A program made the translations under genes and the position numbers. Below the pieces are notes generated by a model that ran no database searches, was not told the DNA's origin, and saw nothing but the letters and a program-made list of their open reading frames with translations. DNA of 64,000 nucleotides from Trifolium pratense (lineage: Eukaryota > Streptophyta > Magnoliopsida > Fabales > Fabaceae), in NCBI RefSeq assembly GCF_020283565.1, contig NC_060060.1:12462001-12526000 (forward strand), given 5' to 3'. Shown here in pieces: positions 1-11,819 of the stretch (position 1 is the first letter of the stretch; each line of letters begins with the position of its first letter).

Positions 1-372
1 CAAAAATTTATGTTTTAGTCTTATCCTTTGCCTCTCAATTTGTATAATCCCTAAAACAATTTTACAATCAAACACAGTATAACTTGAGTTGTCATGTTCA
101 GTCCCTTATTTTTAGCAGATCAAATGCACTCTTAGGATATATATAGAGAGAAAAAAAAAAAGTTAAAATTAATTTAGAGGGAGTGGAAAGAAAGAGAAAG
201 AAGGAAACGGGCACTTTATAGTAATAATAAATTCTTGGACACTTTCACCCCTTATTCAATGCTTTACCAAACTCCCTATCCTCTTCTCTTTCAATTTCAT
301 CCCTTACCTTCTTCTTCTTCTTTCACCATTCCTCTCTCAACCATATCACAACCCCAACTTTCTCTCACAAAG

Positions 373-490
373 GTATTAACACACGAATTATATATCTCAA
401 ATTTTCAACAAAAAATGAAGAAAAGAAACGTTTTTTTTTTCTTTCTTTTTTGTTTTTAATATTAATATATGTTATTATTTGTTTTGTTAG
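373..490 (+). other. Probable 5' UTR intron of the GATA gene
   Basis: A donor-like cacaaag|gtatta and an acceptor-like tttgttag|gctt bracket a T-rich 118 bp stretch just before the GATA start codon. Upstream pyrimidine-rich leader sequence at about 235-372 fits a transcribed 5' UTR. TATA-like strings occur near 138-146 and 215-220. This is inferred from splice consensus only. Confidence 0.45.
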
Positions 491-505
491 GCTTCAAAAA
501 CAGAA

Positions 506-1672
506 ATGGAGTGCGTTGAAACAGCGTTGAAAACAAGTTTAAGGAAAGACATAACTCCTCAAACATTTGTTGATGAGCTTACGGTACTAAATGCACAAAA
601 TGGAACAACCTCTGACGATTTTTTCGTTGATGACCTCCTTGATTTTTCTCACGTTGAAGAACAACAACAAGACGAAGAACAACAAAACCAACAACAACAA
701 CAAGACTCTGTTTTTGTCTCCCTCAAACAAACCCATGAAATTTCAAACCTTAACAACAGCAACAGCAACAGTTTTTCTCTCAAAAATGATTATGCTTCTC
801 TACCCACTAGCGACCTCAACGTCCCGGTAAAAAAAACTCTTTTTTAAATATTTTTTTCCGACAATATTTAGAAACCTTAAAAAAATCGAAACTATGTTGT
901 TAACTTGTTTATGTTGTTTTTTATAACGAAAGTTTGAATTTTTATTGTGCAGAGTGATGATGTAGCAGATGATTTAGAATGGCTTTCACATTTTGTTGAA
1001 GATTCTGATTCTTTCTCGGAATTTTCTGCTGTTATGCCGGTTGTAACTTTAACAACAACGGAGAAAAACCCAAAGGGTGTTGTGGTTTCTGAGCCCAAGC
1101 CCAAGAATGAAAGCCCGGGCCCGGTTGTTACTACTTTCAAAACTCCGGTTCAGACAAAAGCAAGAAGCAAAAGAACAAGAAACGGTGTTCGGGTTTGGCC
1201 ATTCGGGTCAAATACTTTAACCGAATCTTCTTCAAGCTCCACAACTTCATCTTCAACTTCTTCTTCATCTCCAACTAGTCCCTTGTTGATTTACACCAAC
1301 TTGGTCCAGAAATTTGACTCGGCTCCGGCGAAGAAACCGAAGAAAATGACGGGTTTTAACGGGTCGGGTCATGGCACGGTGGTTGTAACGCCGGCGGCAC
1401 CGCGACGGTGCAGTCATTGCGGTGTAACTAAGACTCCTCAGTGGCGAACTGGTCCTCTTGGTGCAAAAACGCTTTGTAATGCATGTGGGGTCCGTTTTAA
1501 ATCGGGTCGGTTATTACCGGAATATCGACCCGCTTGTAGTCCTACATTTTCAAGTGAATTGCACTCTAACCACCACCGGAAAGTTCTTGAAATGCGGCGG
1601 AAGAAGGAGGTTGTTGATGGTGTTGAAATTGAAACCGGTTTGTCCCCTTCTCCGGTTGTTCCAAGTTTTTGA
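506..1672 (+). CDS. GATA-type zinc-finger transcription factor (GATA5/6-like), 2 coding exons
   Basis: The coding exons are 506-826 and 953-1672, joined in phase 0 across a GT..AG intron, giving 346 residues. The N terminus ([14 protein letters not shown]) resembles plant subfamily I GATA factors of the GATA5/6/7 type. A short glutamine/asparagine-rich tract lies near residues 50-70. A basic stretch ([16 protein letters not shown]) precedes a serine-rich linker. The single GATA finger near residues 260-285 is C-X2-C-X18-C-X2-C (CSHC, then CNAC), followed by the usual basic tail ([15 protein letters not shown]). Such factors bind WGATAR sites in the nucleus and often act in light-regulated or developmental expression; the targets here cannot be read from sequence. 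A probable 5' UTR intron (373-490, AG|gt to ttag) ends 15 bp before the ATG. Family assignment is firm; the exact orthologue is not. Confidence 0.95.
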
Positions 1673-1897
1673 TTAATTATTATTTAATTAAAAAAGAGAG
1701 GAAAAAAAAAACTAGATAGAAAAAATGTAGTGCAGATTTTAGACCCGGTTCAATAGGACCCGAGCCCGAGTTAGTGTACACATTTTTTTTTCCTTGTATT
1801 ATTGAGTGCGGTAGTTAATTAATTAGGCTTTTGTAACTGTTTAGGAGATTTTAATTTGATATGCATTATGCTTATGCAACTCCTTTTTAATTTGAGT

Positions 1898-2075
1898 TTA
1901 ATTGTTGTGCACCGTCGGTGTAATTTTTTTTTACACATACATCCAATGACGCGTTGCCACATCATTTAATGAATGTGACACATCATGTGTTTTTAATTAC
2001 CATACATGATGTGTCGGTATATTATTGGACGCATGTGCAAAATAACTTTACACCGACGGTACATATAAATTAAAT
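1898..2075. mobile_element. MITE, copy 1 (about 178 bp, terminal inverted repeats)
   Basis: The ends carry inverted copies of tttaatt...accgtcggtgtaa (about 1898-1924 and 2049-2075). An inner inverted pair (gacacatcatgtgt against acatgatgtgtc) sits near the centre. The element lies about 225 bp downstream of the GATA stop codon. A second copy of the same family is at 46781-46945. No clear target duplication was seen, so the superfamily is not assigned. Confidence 0.75.
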
Positions 2076-3242
2076 TCTTTTAATTTTGCTTTTTTTCTTC
2101 TTTATATTTTTATTTTTAATTTAGAAATTGTTTAATTTACGTTTAAAATTTAAATGAAGTGTGGTGGGATGTGTGTTAATGATAGTGGAAGTGGTTTCAA
2201 TTCAAAATGAAACTGTTTATGGCTTTGTTTTTGTCATGGCCGTTGAAAGGCATGAATTTCATGAACCAAACAACACACAAAGAGAAGTGGTGTTAAACTA
2301 AACGGCTTCTTTGTTTGTGTCTTAAGATAGAAGGAAAGTAAAGTTAAGTACTTTATGAAATTGAATTATTTGGAAGCTTCATAAGATTGAAGATGATGGT
2401 ACCATCCAAATCCAACGGCCCAAATTGTTTTGGTGAGGATTAAAGATTTTGTACTAAATACTCAGAAACTTGGTTTGAACTTTATTCAACACTAGATTTT
2501 GGACTGACATTATTCATGGGGTGGTACCACCGCCTTTTACCAGTTTGAAGCAAGTCTCTTGTGTTTTCTTCTTCATACTATAGACTTTTTTGTTTTCACT
2601 TGGCTTTATCTTTTCAACATAAAGGATATTCTCTAACAAACAAATCAGAGCATTGCAAATTGGAATCTCCGTAATTTTAATGATTTTAATTTGGTCGAAA
2701 TAGTGGCTATCATATCTTGTTGATTTTGTAACCAAAAAAAATATCTTGTTGATTTGGTAGAGCCAGCAATCCATGAACATGCATGTTAATCACCATTGAA
2801 ATCGAGATTATGCGGATTAAATTTTGAATTTTTTTACGATATTTCACTGTAATTAGGATTTTTGACCCTGACGCTTATGACTTAGACTATCTGGGTCTTC
2901 TATGAATCTAATATTTTAGTAGGCGATAGAATATCTGAAATTGTACCGTTCAAGTTTTAAATTAGGTGTTTTAGTTTTGTTCTATGAAGTATGAACACTC
3001 TTCGAAGCGTTTTCTGATGTCGTACATGCATTAGTGTCCAACAACGACACTTATGATTACATATTGAATTATGTCATTTTTTAAATTATTATCGGTGTCA
3101 ATGTGTCAATGTCCGTGTCGTAGTTCATAGGTTTTGTTAAATCAAAATATGGGTTGAAATTAGGACTACTCAATCGTGACCTAACAATCATCTACAAACT
3201 AATCCAATTTCATCAGATATTATTACATATATAGTAACTAGT

Positions 3243-3325
3243 CCCGTTAACATAACTTAATTGGTAGAAAGATATTGCATCTTATATGCAAGAGTAAGAG
3301 TTTTTAAATTCTAGACACTTTATTT
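3243..3325 (-). repeat. Degenerate tRNA-like SINE fragment (family A)
   Basis: The text cataacttaattggtag...tatgcaagag...ttctagacac matches, in reverse orientation, the 3' part of the family A element seen at 53863-53989. It is much decayed. Confidence 0.45.
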
Positions 3326-4002
3326 ATTTATCTATCTATATAGGTGAAATTTTAGTCACGAAACTAAATAAAAAAAATGTTATGTAGTAAATATTATGGT
3401 ATTAATATCATTATTGCTTGCACATACATATATGGTAAGTTATGCAGGGAAAACTACATTGCAGAAGAACACATTTACCTGTAACTGAACCTACACGGCA
3501 ATCTTATCAATGGTACCAAACCAAACACAAGAAGGTATACACCACATCGACATTTCTTTGTCATAAAGTTTAGCAAAAGGACACAACATTCAAATTTATT
3601 TTGAAAATTGAACACTCTCGAACAATTACTAGTACAATTGTTTGGAGCGCGATACACGTGCATTGCTGCTACAAGATATTTTAGCATATTTCATGTAAAT
3701 GCAGATGTAGTTACATCATAGCTATAGTCTATATTTGATAATATAAGAAAAAAACTACCTATATATGATGCATAAGGATATGGTTGATTTTTCAGAAATT
3801 AATCAAATGAGTTCCCTCCCTTTGTACTATTTTGCATTTTTGCTGACGCATTGGTTATAATTGAGAATTTTCATATATGATGTTATTTGTTTTGCTAGAG
3901 AAAATTGTGATGTTATGTATTTACAGGTCCTAATGCAATGTTAAATAAATGATGACCGGTTTTATAAGTGGAAATTTCTACTGTTACGACTTTTTTTTTT
4001 GT

Positions 4003-4083
4003 TAGGTAGCCTAATCGCTACAATTCCATTTTTTTTAAAGGTGAATAAGTGGAGTGTCCGAGGTTCGAACCCCGGTGCCTGCT
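4003..4083 (+). repeat. SINE family A fragment with tRNA-like box B
   Basis: The copy begins with an A-box-like string (gtagcctaatcgc) and has a box-B-like ggttcgaacccc near 4060. Related copies are at 11971-12103, 20790-20845 and 53863-53989. It is not a tRNA gene: no cloverleaf can be drawn and the spacing is wrong. Confidence 0.6.
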
Positions 4084-4627
4084 TTACGACCTTTTTTTAC
4101 TAGACTATAGTTAAAAACCAATAAAAAAAAATAATAAAAAAAATATAGGAAAATAATTGAAGAATAGAAAAAACATCAACTAATATTTTGTGGTTATTGA
4201 AACCATTTTTTAAATTGATTTTAACTTTTTAGCTTTTGTTTTCAGCACTAGTATCCAGTCCACTTAACCGTTTAATCTGATTCGGGGGTCATTTCTTGTT
4301 GATTGCAAAGTGGAAGCTGCATCTTATTCATTATTGAGAATGTCTTATATAGACTTATTACAAACTAAGTGCTTAAGCTAGTTTCACTTGGTCAAGCCAA
4401 GTTTGCTCGAAGCCTTGCCTAACTAGGCTTGACTAGGCGCGCGTGCTACACAACAATACACACTGCACATTATTTCGACTAAGCACATTACATGATTATA
4501 CCTAACATTTCTGGCATCAAGTGGTTCCACAGCACCCTCCCGATCGTAGTTGCGGGGATCAAACCATGCTCATTCCTATCAAGTCTATCGTCAATCACCA
4601 CTGTACCAATTAACGATTGATTATTTA

Positions 4628-4632
<5 letters not shown>

Positions 4633-4690
<58 letters not shown>
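4633..4690. repeat. (AT)n microsatellite
   Basis: An uninterrupted alternating AT tract of about 58 bp. It is likely polymorphic and has no coding role. Confidence 0.95.
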
Positions 4691-4693
<3 letters not shown>

Positions 4694-6084
4694 AATTTCC
4701 TATTTTTTTTTTACTTAAATAGATAAACAGATTAAAATGATTGGACCATAGAAAATCTCTTTAAGTAACAGAAAATCTTTATGTAGCCAATGAGGTATAC
4801 AAAAGGGATGGAGGGTTATACATTGTTTTCGAACTTACTACATTGTGTTTAACTTGAGGAGGAGCAGTTTATTTGGATTGGTATCTAAATTGGTTAGGTT
4901 TTGCTTTAGTAGGTGATCTTTCAAACTTTAATATTCAATGCAAACGAACCATTTAGTTATGGTGAATAAAGTTCCTACCTGACATTTTCACTCATACTTT
5001 TTTGAAAGTGATGCCACCTCCTAGGATCACTATAATTTATTAGGGTAAACGTAAGGCTCACACAATTCCACTTTATTTTTTTTTATCATGTTGTCAATGT
5101 TGATATTGTTCAATTCTTGAATTATTGAACATTTCTTAGTTTTAAGAAATCATGGGTGTCACATACCAACTTCAATGATACAAAAAATAAGGAACCACTG
5201 TATATCTTAACTCACAAACTCGGTCAACTGAAAATGTCATTAGAGCATTTGCAAGAGACACAATTTAAGTAATTCAATTTGAATGATTCATTGTTCATTT
5301 TGCTACATTACATTTGAACAACCCACTACATTTTTACTGTAATGGTGTAAACTAAAATAACTATTTCACTATCATTCAAATGAAGAACTCATTCAAAAAA
5401 GTTGTAATGGCATTATAGACATGATGTTTCTATCAATTAAGAAAATATCTTTGTCACTTTCATTACGACTCTAAAACTTTAGAAAAACATCAACCAGATC
5501 TTCTGCTCCACCTTGACCTTCTTTTGATTTTGCTTCTTTATGTACATTGATGTTTTCTAGTATCTAATCAATTTATCTATCCAACCTCTCTTGACTCGAG
5601 ATGGAAAAACAGGTTTGGCACGTCCGGTTGACAATTTAGCTCATCTTTTTTGACAGGATAAGTTTCGATTTTGAACTCTAGTCAATCCGCTCCACCTAAT
5701 CTACTCAAAAAGGGTTAATGATGTGGTTGGGGGAGGTTTGGCCATTCTGTCATCCCTATGTCAAGCTTAGGCCTCAATCCATAAACAATTTGAAGCCATT
5801 CAGCTGAAGGAAACAATTTTGGCTGTCCTTTTCCTGGTGATGCAAATTCTTCTTGGACTTCGCATTTTTTTTTGCAAACACACCCCTTGAATAAATAAAA
5901 CTAAGAATCGTCAAAATAAAACTAAGTTGAAGAAAGTAAAGTGGGAAACCCCTTACCAAGGATCTTACAAGATCATCGTAGGTGCTGTGAAAGGCATGAA
6001 CACATAAACTTTTTACATAACCCTTTCAGAAAGATTCTGATGTCAACAGATTTAATGTTTTACTGACAAAAAACAAATGCTATC

Positions 6085-6815
6085 TAGGCCTGAGCATCGG
6101 TCGGTTTCGGTCGGGTTCGGGTCGAAAATCACTAAATCGATAAAAACCGCAACCATTTAATTTGGACCCAATTCCGACCGTCTATATCTTCGGTTTGTTC
6201 GGGTTCGGGTCGTACGGGTGGTGGGTTGAACGGGTCGGTTATTACGGGTTATATCGAAACTTTGTTTACATCTAAAACTCATTCATTTTTCAAAAATTCC
6301 TAATTTTCGAATAGTTTAATACCTCGTACACAATGCAACAAAAGATATACGAAGTAAATTAAAAAACAAAGAGGGTTGGATGCAGTTACTTTTTTTCAAT
6401 ATGTAGATCTAAAGACAATAAATATCAAGTAGAAGAGACGTAGAAATTAAAATAGATCTAGAATATATATATATTAGAATATTTTTCCCACCTTCTTCAT
6501 CACCATATTATTAATTATAAGCTTTGTAAAATATAACATTTTTATCTTATATCAAAGATGGATAAAAATAACAAAGAGAAGAGTATATGAGATTGAGAGG
6601 GAGAGAAGAAAAAAAATTAATTTGCATCTAATGGTTGTTCAGTCGGTTTCGGTTATGGAGAGATAAAATTTTAGAGACCCGCACCCGCCCGTATGCAACC
6701 ATTCATGCTCGATTTTTCGCAATTTGTTGACCCGAGACCCGACCCGACCAAATGCTTCAATATGTTATCGGTTATATCGGTTTCGAGTCGAGTCTCAGGT
6801 TCATGCTCACCCCTA
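6085..6815. mobile_element. Non-autonomous hAT-like element with 8 bp target duplication
   Basis: The element is flanked by perfect ATGCTATC duplications (6077-6084 and 6816-6823). The ends read TAGGCCTGAGCAT and, inverted, TAGGGGTGAGCAT. Both subterminal regions are rich in cggtcgggttcggg-type strings in opposite orientation. The interior has no transposase. An 8 bp duplication with a TAGGG-like end is typical of the hAT superfamily. Confidence 0.85.
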
Positions 6816-6897
6816 ATGCTATCCATTTGTTATTGTTATTTTCATATCAAAATCTGCTAAATGGTACTACAATGTATTCATAAGTGTGCGACACAGC

Positions 6898-7252
6898 TTA
6901 AACGTCTTCACCATTGCTTTCCCCCAATTCCATACCCTTCAAGCCTTCAGCCAGCATCTTCTGCCTATTCTGTTTTTGTCTTTCTACAGCAACCATATAC
7001 AGACCTAACAGGTATAGTACTAGTCATCCATAATGAGAAAAAAATATATGATTATACGAACAAAGTTCTACACGAAAAGGGAAATAAATATAACATAAAA
7101 AGTTATATTATATGTTAGTTCGATAACAAGGCCTCATGGAAGAAGATTCAATTGAGAAAAGGTCAAGAATGCTTACTAACAGCGCTTCCAATAGCACAAG
7201 CCCACAGAACTCTCATAGACCACTTGTCCGCAATCACTCCTCTGGTTCCCAT
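6898..7252 (-). CDS. Small conserved-looking 60-residue membrane protein, 2 coding exons
   Basis: The coding exons are 7177-7252 and 6898-7004, read on the minus strand. Donor GTTA|gtaagc and acceptor gttag|GTCTG join in frame to give 60 residues. The protein starts MGTRGVIADKWSMRVLW, has a short hydrophobic segment (about residues 15-34, VLWACAIGSAVSLYMVAV) and ends in a charged tail (ERQKQNRQKMLAEG...). An in-frame TAA lies just upstream of the ATG, so the start is well defined. A splice acceptor (tttcag) at about 7282 and a donor-like GATAG|gtattc at about 8753 suggest a long 5' UTR intron with a leader exon near 8754-8840. I recall similar short plant proteins but do not know a function. 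Each exon is too short to stand out as an open frame. Confidence 0.7.
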
Positions 7253-7281
7253 GGCATCCAGTAAAGTCCAGCAACTTTAAT

Positions 7282-8753
7282 CTGAAATCAAGGGTAAGGT
7301 GTGAAATTTGTATGTACAGCAAGTGTTGGGAATAGGATCCTTTCTTTGGGTAAGAAAGAATTCTCAGAATAGAATAATATTGAGTAATCAAAATAATGAA
7401 GATTGCAAAAGAGATACTAAAATTCTTTATTTTTCAAAGTTATCCCCTCCGCTATACGGCTATACCAATTGATGGTTATTTAACAACTACCTAACAAACT
7501 AACTAACTTCTCTAAAAGTGTTAACTACTCTAATAATCTTTTATTCCACATCCTAACAAGCTTTAGCCAAAGAGAAACATTCATAATTTGTTGAACTACT
7601 ATTCCATCAATTGAAAACAAACCATTTGAAAATTTGAAGAACATAATAGACTTTTCTAGGTTACCACCAAAGTTACCAGTTCCAGCAAAAGCATTCAGAG
7701 ACTATATTTAGGCCTTAGGGTGGTGGCCAATCCATCCCTGAATTTTGCAGTTTTCGTATCTCACCTCTAACTTCACGGCAATCTAAGAAACAAAGCACCA
7801 TCTCACTCAACCTTGAAAACAGAATGTAGGGCATTAGCAACCAATAGTTGACACTCAATGGCTCACTTTCGTCCTTCAAGCAACAAACACTTCTATACTA
7901 AGACAACCATGCTACAATGCATATTGCAGAAAACCGTACTTTCAATAAACAGAAATAGACTTGTATCCCAATGGATTTTTCCGATAAGGTTTTTAATGAG
8001 GCAGTTGTGTTGACACAACATCGTCTCCTTGGATTTTGGCCTAGTCCCCCAAGTCTTATTTTTCCTTTGTTTATTTTAATATACTTATTAGAGTGCTGCA
8101 AGCAAATGATACGTGGTGACTCTGGGGTGGCAACATAGTTGGGATGTCACGTCACAGCTAATATGTGATGCCTCTGCACTCTAATTTCTTTGCTTATAAA
8201 AAAATCATACATAAATAGATTGTTACATATTATGTGAGAAAGCCAATGCAGACTCCATCCATTTTATGCCTATCTCTTCCAACACTCAACTAACAAACAT
8301 CTACGATGCAGACACGACACGAGTATCAAATATATCAATATATAGGCCCTGTTTGGATAAACAACTTATTTGCAGCTTATAGCATAAACGCTCATCACAA
8401 TACGCGCTTATGTATAGGCTCTTCCTCTTGAAAAAGAAACAATTAATTTTAATTGTTTTCGTATAAACTATAAACTATTTTCATACGCTATCTTAAAGAA
8501 CTTATGAAAATAAGTTAAAAACAGCTTATGAATATGTCATATCATAAGTTGTTTTCATTTTCATAGGTTTTTCTTAAACAATCTCACAAAAATTATGTTA
8601 GATAATTGGATCTCTATCTAATCTATATCAAACTTGTCTAGATCAATTTCTCCAAACTCATCTAATGCTAAAGCAAATACAAATTACAAATTTTTCGAAG
8701 CTACCAATGATTATCCAATGAAATGAAGAGAACAAGAAGTGAAGAAAGAATAC
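7282..8753 (-). other. Probable 5' UTR intron of the 60-residue protein gene
   Basis: The minus-strand leader at about 8754-8840 ends GGCTCCGAGATAG|gtattc, and the coding exon is preceded by ttgatttcag|ATTAAAG. The intron holds a MITE-like stretch beginning ggccctgtttggataaac at about 8345. No other exon is recognised. Only a transcript could confirm the link. Confidence 0.4.
8345..8580. mobile_element. Probable Tourist-like MITE, incomplete
   Basis: The left end reads ggccctgtttggataaacaa, followed by cttat/ataag motifs repeated in both orientations, which is typical of plant Tourist-like MITEs. The right end near 8580 has only weak complementarity, so the boundary is uncertain. Confidence 0.4.
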
Positions 8754-8849
8754 CTATCTCGGAGCCGCCCTTCAACTTCAATAGCAGACAGACAGAGCTT
8801 TGCTTACGGATTCAACACAAATAGAGTTCAGACTTCAGAACACAACGCA

Positions 8850-10678
8850 ACGCCTTTTTAAGCTTTTTTTTTAAATAAAAAAAGAAATGATTTATGTTAA
8901 TGAAAAATGATTTATGTCTTTATACTATTATCATAAATTTAATAAGGCAACATTGTTTTTTGAAAGTTAACATTTTTTAACACAGTGACTATTTAAACGG
9001 AAACTGAAATTCAATATTTTTTAATAACAAAGATTAAAACATGATAATTATACATCTAAAATTAATTTCCAACAAGTAAGGATTACTGGAATTTCCACCA
9101 AGTATTATGATAATACGTTGTTTTCATCTATCTTCATTTTGGTAATTATACATTTAAAAGTAATTTTGTTCAAAATTATCCAAGCAACCTGGATTGACAA
9201 CAATCGATTTTGCGTTATTGTATCCAAACATAAATCAATTTTGTCAAACTTAATTCTGTCAAAATCAATTTTTTCCACCGCAGAACCAAACACATACGAA
9301 AAGAAAGATACTATTAAAAGTGGTCAATTAGATTTTTCGATAGAGATTAGTTATCAGCAAAAATAAAAGATACTTTAAATCACAATTGATCTAGATAACC
9401 AAAGTCACAAAAATTCAAAGATTTGGATTCCCTGTTGTTACATCGTCTTGCTGTAATAGATCAGGAATTCTCTGATCAACAATCAAAAGTTGAGATTTTT
9501 TATACTTAATTTTATTATATCTAATTTAAACTGTTCGATATGTAGTCAATGACTGAGATCGACTACAATGACAAACTGTGTGTGTTCCTGCTACTACAGG
9601 CAATCCAAATCCATACATACAAAGTTATAGTACTAAAGTAGCCAAAATTCAAAGATCGTCAATCATGATCCATTTTACACATGTCTTTTTTTGTTAAGCT
9701 GAACGTGTTCATATCTTAACGGAGCAATTCTTGTGTGGACACAAATATGTAATCACCTCTTTTGGTAACACATTCAAAAAAAATTTAAATCATATTTTTT
9801 TGTGTGTGACCAAAAGATGTGTATAAAGTTTTATGTCCATCTAAAAATTTCACATTAACGATGTCGATTCTCGAAAGTACTAAGGAAAGTGTGGGAAATG
9901 ATGTTGAGACAAAATCCAACATGTTCACCATGATGAATCTTGTTTGAATTGGATCATGCTACCATGTGATATCTTGGTACATATTTTGAGACTTAATCTG
10001 AGTGTGGATTCAAGTTTTGAGATATTTTGTGTAACTGTGTCTAATAATCATTTATGGTTTCACTTTCCTTCACAGTTCACACCCATCAATTTAATCCATC
10101 TTGAGATTCTTTCTTCTTTGCTGAAACCAACTTGAAGGACCAATTTAAAACGTTGTATGATTTAAAAAACCAATCAAGAAAAAACGTAAACAAGAAACTG
10201 AATGAAACTGTTAATGCACCCAACCAAGCAAAGAAATAAAACAAACAAATTTCAATCTTATGCCAAAAATAAACGGTTTTGAGTTTAACACATTATGATG
10301 GCTAATATTTTTCTCCTTTACATATATTAGCTTCTATAAACTATCTATAATATAAAGCATTAAGTTAAATAGAACATAAATTGAAATCTAAACTCAACTA
10401 TAATATATCACTAATTCACTATGACTAACAAAACTAAGAATTTAATGCTATAAAAAAAACAAAGCTAAAGCAAATCATATAGTTGATGCTAGGTACAAAT
10501 CTGAATCTACATAGCTCCATATATTGACCAGCACAACCAATTTCTCTGCTCAATCCTTTATCCTAGGCTTTAACCTGACACAATTACACATACACCTTTG
10601 TTATTTGTAGAAATAATTGAAAACACACAATGATTAGAGACACTTAATGAAGAAAGTGGAATACTAGTAGTATGTTAA
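8850..10678. other. Intergenic stretch without a recognised gene
   Basis: AT-rich DNA. Short open frames at 9105-9366 (both strands) and 9944-10135 show no domain, start context or splice partners. No element ends were found. Confidence 0.5.
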
Positions 10679-10912
10679 TTACTTGTTCTGTGTTGGATTT
10701 GGTCTGCTTGGTGGTATGTGGTGAAGACTAGCAACTACCTCATGATGAACTTGAGTTGATTTTGATGACCCTTTATGTGAGAAAGATTGGAATGATGAGA
10801 GCATTTTTGAAACTTGAGATGAAGATGGGTGAGTTCTAGCTTTAGCAACATTTACCTCAAGTGAAAGGATTAATGTTATGGCAAAGATTATAGCAATGAT
10901 TAAGGATTTCAT
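10679..10912 (-). CDS. Secreted small-peptide precursor, CLE-like C-terminal motif
   Basis: This single-exon frame encodes 77 residues. Residues 1-25 (MKSLIIAIIFAITLILS...) form a clear signal peptide, followed by a variable basic/serine-rich middle. The C terminus reads HHIPPSRPNPTQNK. The last dozen residues before the final lysine align with the CLE dodecapeptide pattern (R-x-V-P-S-G-P-N-P-x-H-N) at P4, S5, P7, N8, P9 and N12. Glycine 6 is arginine (AGA, one base from GGA), His11 is Gln and Arg1 is His. An IDA-like reading (IPPS-P) shares as many positions, but the PNP core favours CLE. CLE peptides act in the apoplast on leucine-rich receptor kinases. A TATATAG box lies 75 bp upstream. 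Gene reality is likely; peptide class is moderate. Confidence 0.7.
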   Translation of the reverse strand: MKSLIIAIIFAITLILSLEVNVAKARTHPSSSQVSKMLSSFQSFSHKGSSKSTQVHHEVVASLHHIPPSRPNPTQNK

Positions 10913-10986
10913 TTTGGTATTTGTTGACTTGGAGGGATGTTTTTCACTTGCTTGATCTATGTAATGATGAGTTATTGAGTACTATA

Positions 10987-10993
10987 CTATATA
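10987..10993 (-). promoter_or_regulatory. TATA box of the CLE-like peptide gene
   Basis: TATATAG on the minus strand, about 75 bp upstream of the ATG at 10912. This spacing suits a short 5' UTR. Confidence 0.5.
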
Positions 10994-11018
10994 TTATTAA
11001 CTCTTTCATATATGTGTG

Positions 11019-11637
11019 TAGGGCTAGGCATCGGTTCGGTTCGGTTCGGTTTCGGGCTCAAACCTTAGAACCAGTCGGACCGATGGGTGACATATGTATA
11101 ACCATATCGAACTAATTAAATACTCGGTTTGGTCGGTTTATGGTTTCTCGGATTGACTCGGTTTCGGTTCGGTTCAACGGTTTAAACCATTTTTTAAAAA
11201 TTTTGTTTTTCTCAAATTTTTAATTAAAATTGGCCCAATATAATTGCAGGTTACTTGTGTCATTTTTTGTCCAAACGTTTTTTCCCCAATTTCAGGGCCT
11301 TTAAACTTAGCCATATTGTTAGCCCATTATTTTCTATTTTTTTATCCAAATATCTTGTCTAAATCTCTGGTCTAAATTTTTAATTACTTATTTTTTTAAA
11401 TGATTATGCTGTTAGTAGCTATATGCTTGATAATAATTAATAATAATAAATTAATAACGGTTCGGTTTCGGTTTGCGATGGGCCAAAACCTTCCAACCGT
11501 AAACCACCCATTCAATGCCTTAATATCCACGGTTTACACAATTCCAATCCGCGATTCCACAGAAACCGACCCGAATACTCTGTTTCGGTTTGGGCCGAAC
11601 GGTTTCAATCGGATTGGGTCGGTTGTGCCCAGCCCTA
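11019..11637. mobile_element. Non-autonomous hAT-like element, related in style to 6085-6815
   Basis: Perfect 8 bp duplications TATGTGTG flank the element (11011-11018 and 11638-11645). The ends are TAGGGCTAGGCA and, inverted, TAGGGCTGGGCA. The subterminal regions are packed with cggttcggtt and its complement. No transposase is present. It lies about 25 bp upstream of the CLE-like gene's TATA box and so may affect its promoter. Confidence 0.88.
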
Positions 11638-11819
11638 TATGTGTGTAATGTTTTTTTTATATGAATACAGTACATAACATATGTAACTTGTAAGTATCTA
11701 GTTGATCATATTTTATTGCTATGTAACAAAAGCTGAGCATGTGCCTTGTAAGCAGAACGATCAAATTGATTTGTATATATGAAACTAAAACTATAGAAGT
11801 TGAGTTATGACTAGGTTGT

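Larger units (their letters stand above)
2100..6076. other. Gene-poor intergenic stretch
   Basis: No convincing exon was found here. Open frames such as 2514-2780 and 5774-5959 on the - strand have no recognisable domain. The stretch contains SINE-like fragments (about 3243-3325 and 4003-4083), a long AT dinucleotide tract and low-complexity AT-rich DNA. Confidence 0.6.

Noticed and set aside
4050..4085. tRNA gene suggested by ggttcgaaccccgg
   Set aside because: Only box-B-like text is present. No acceptor stem, anticodon arm or proper A box spacing; the same text recurs in SINE copies at 12 kb and 53.9 kb.
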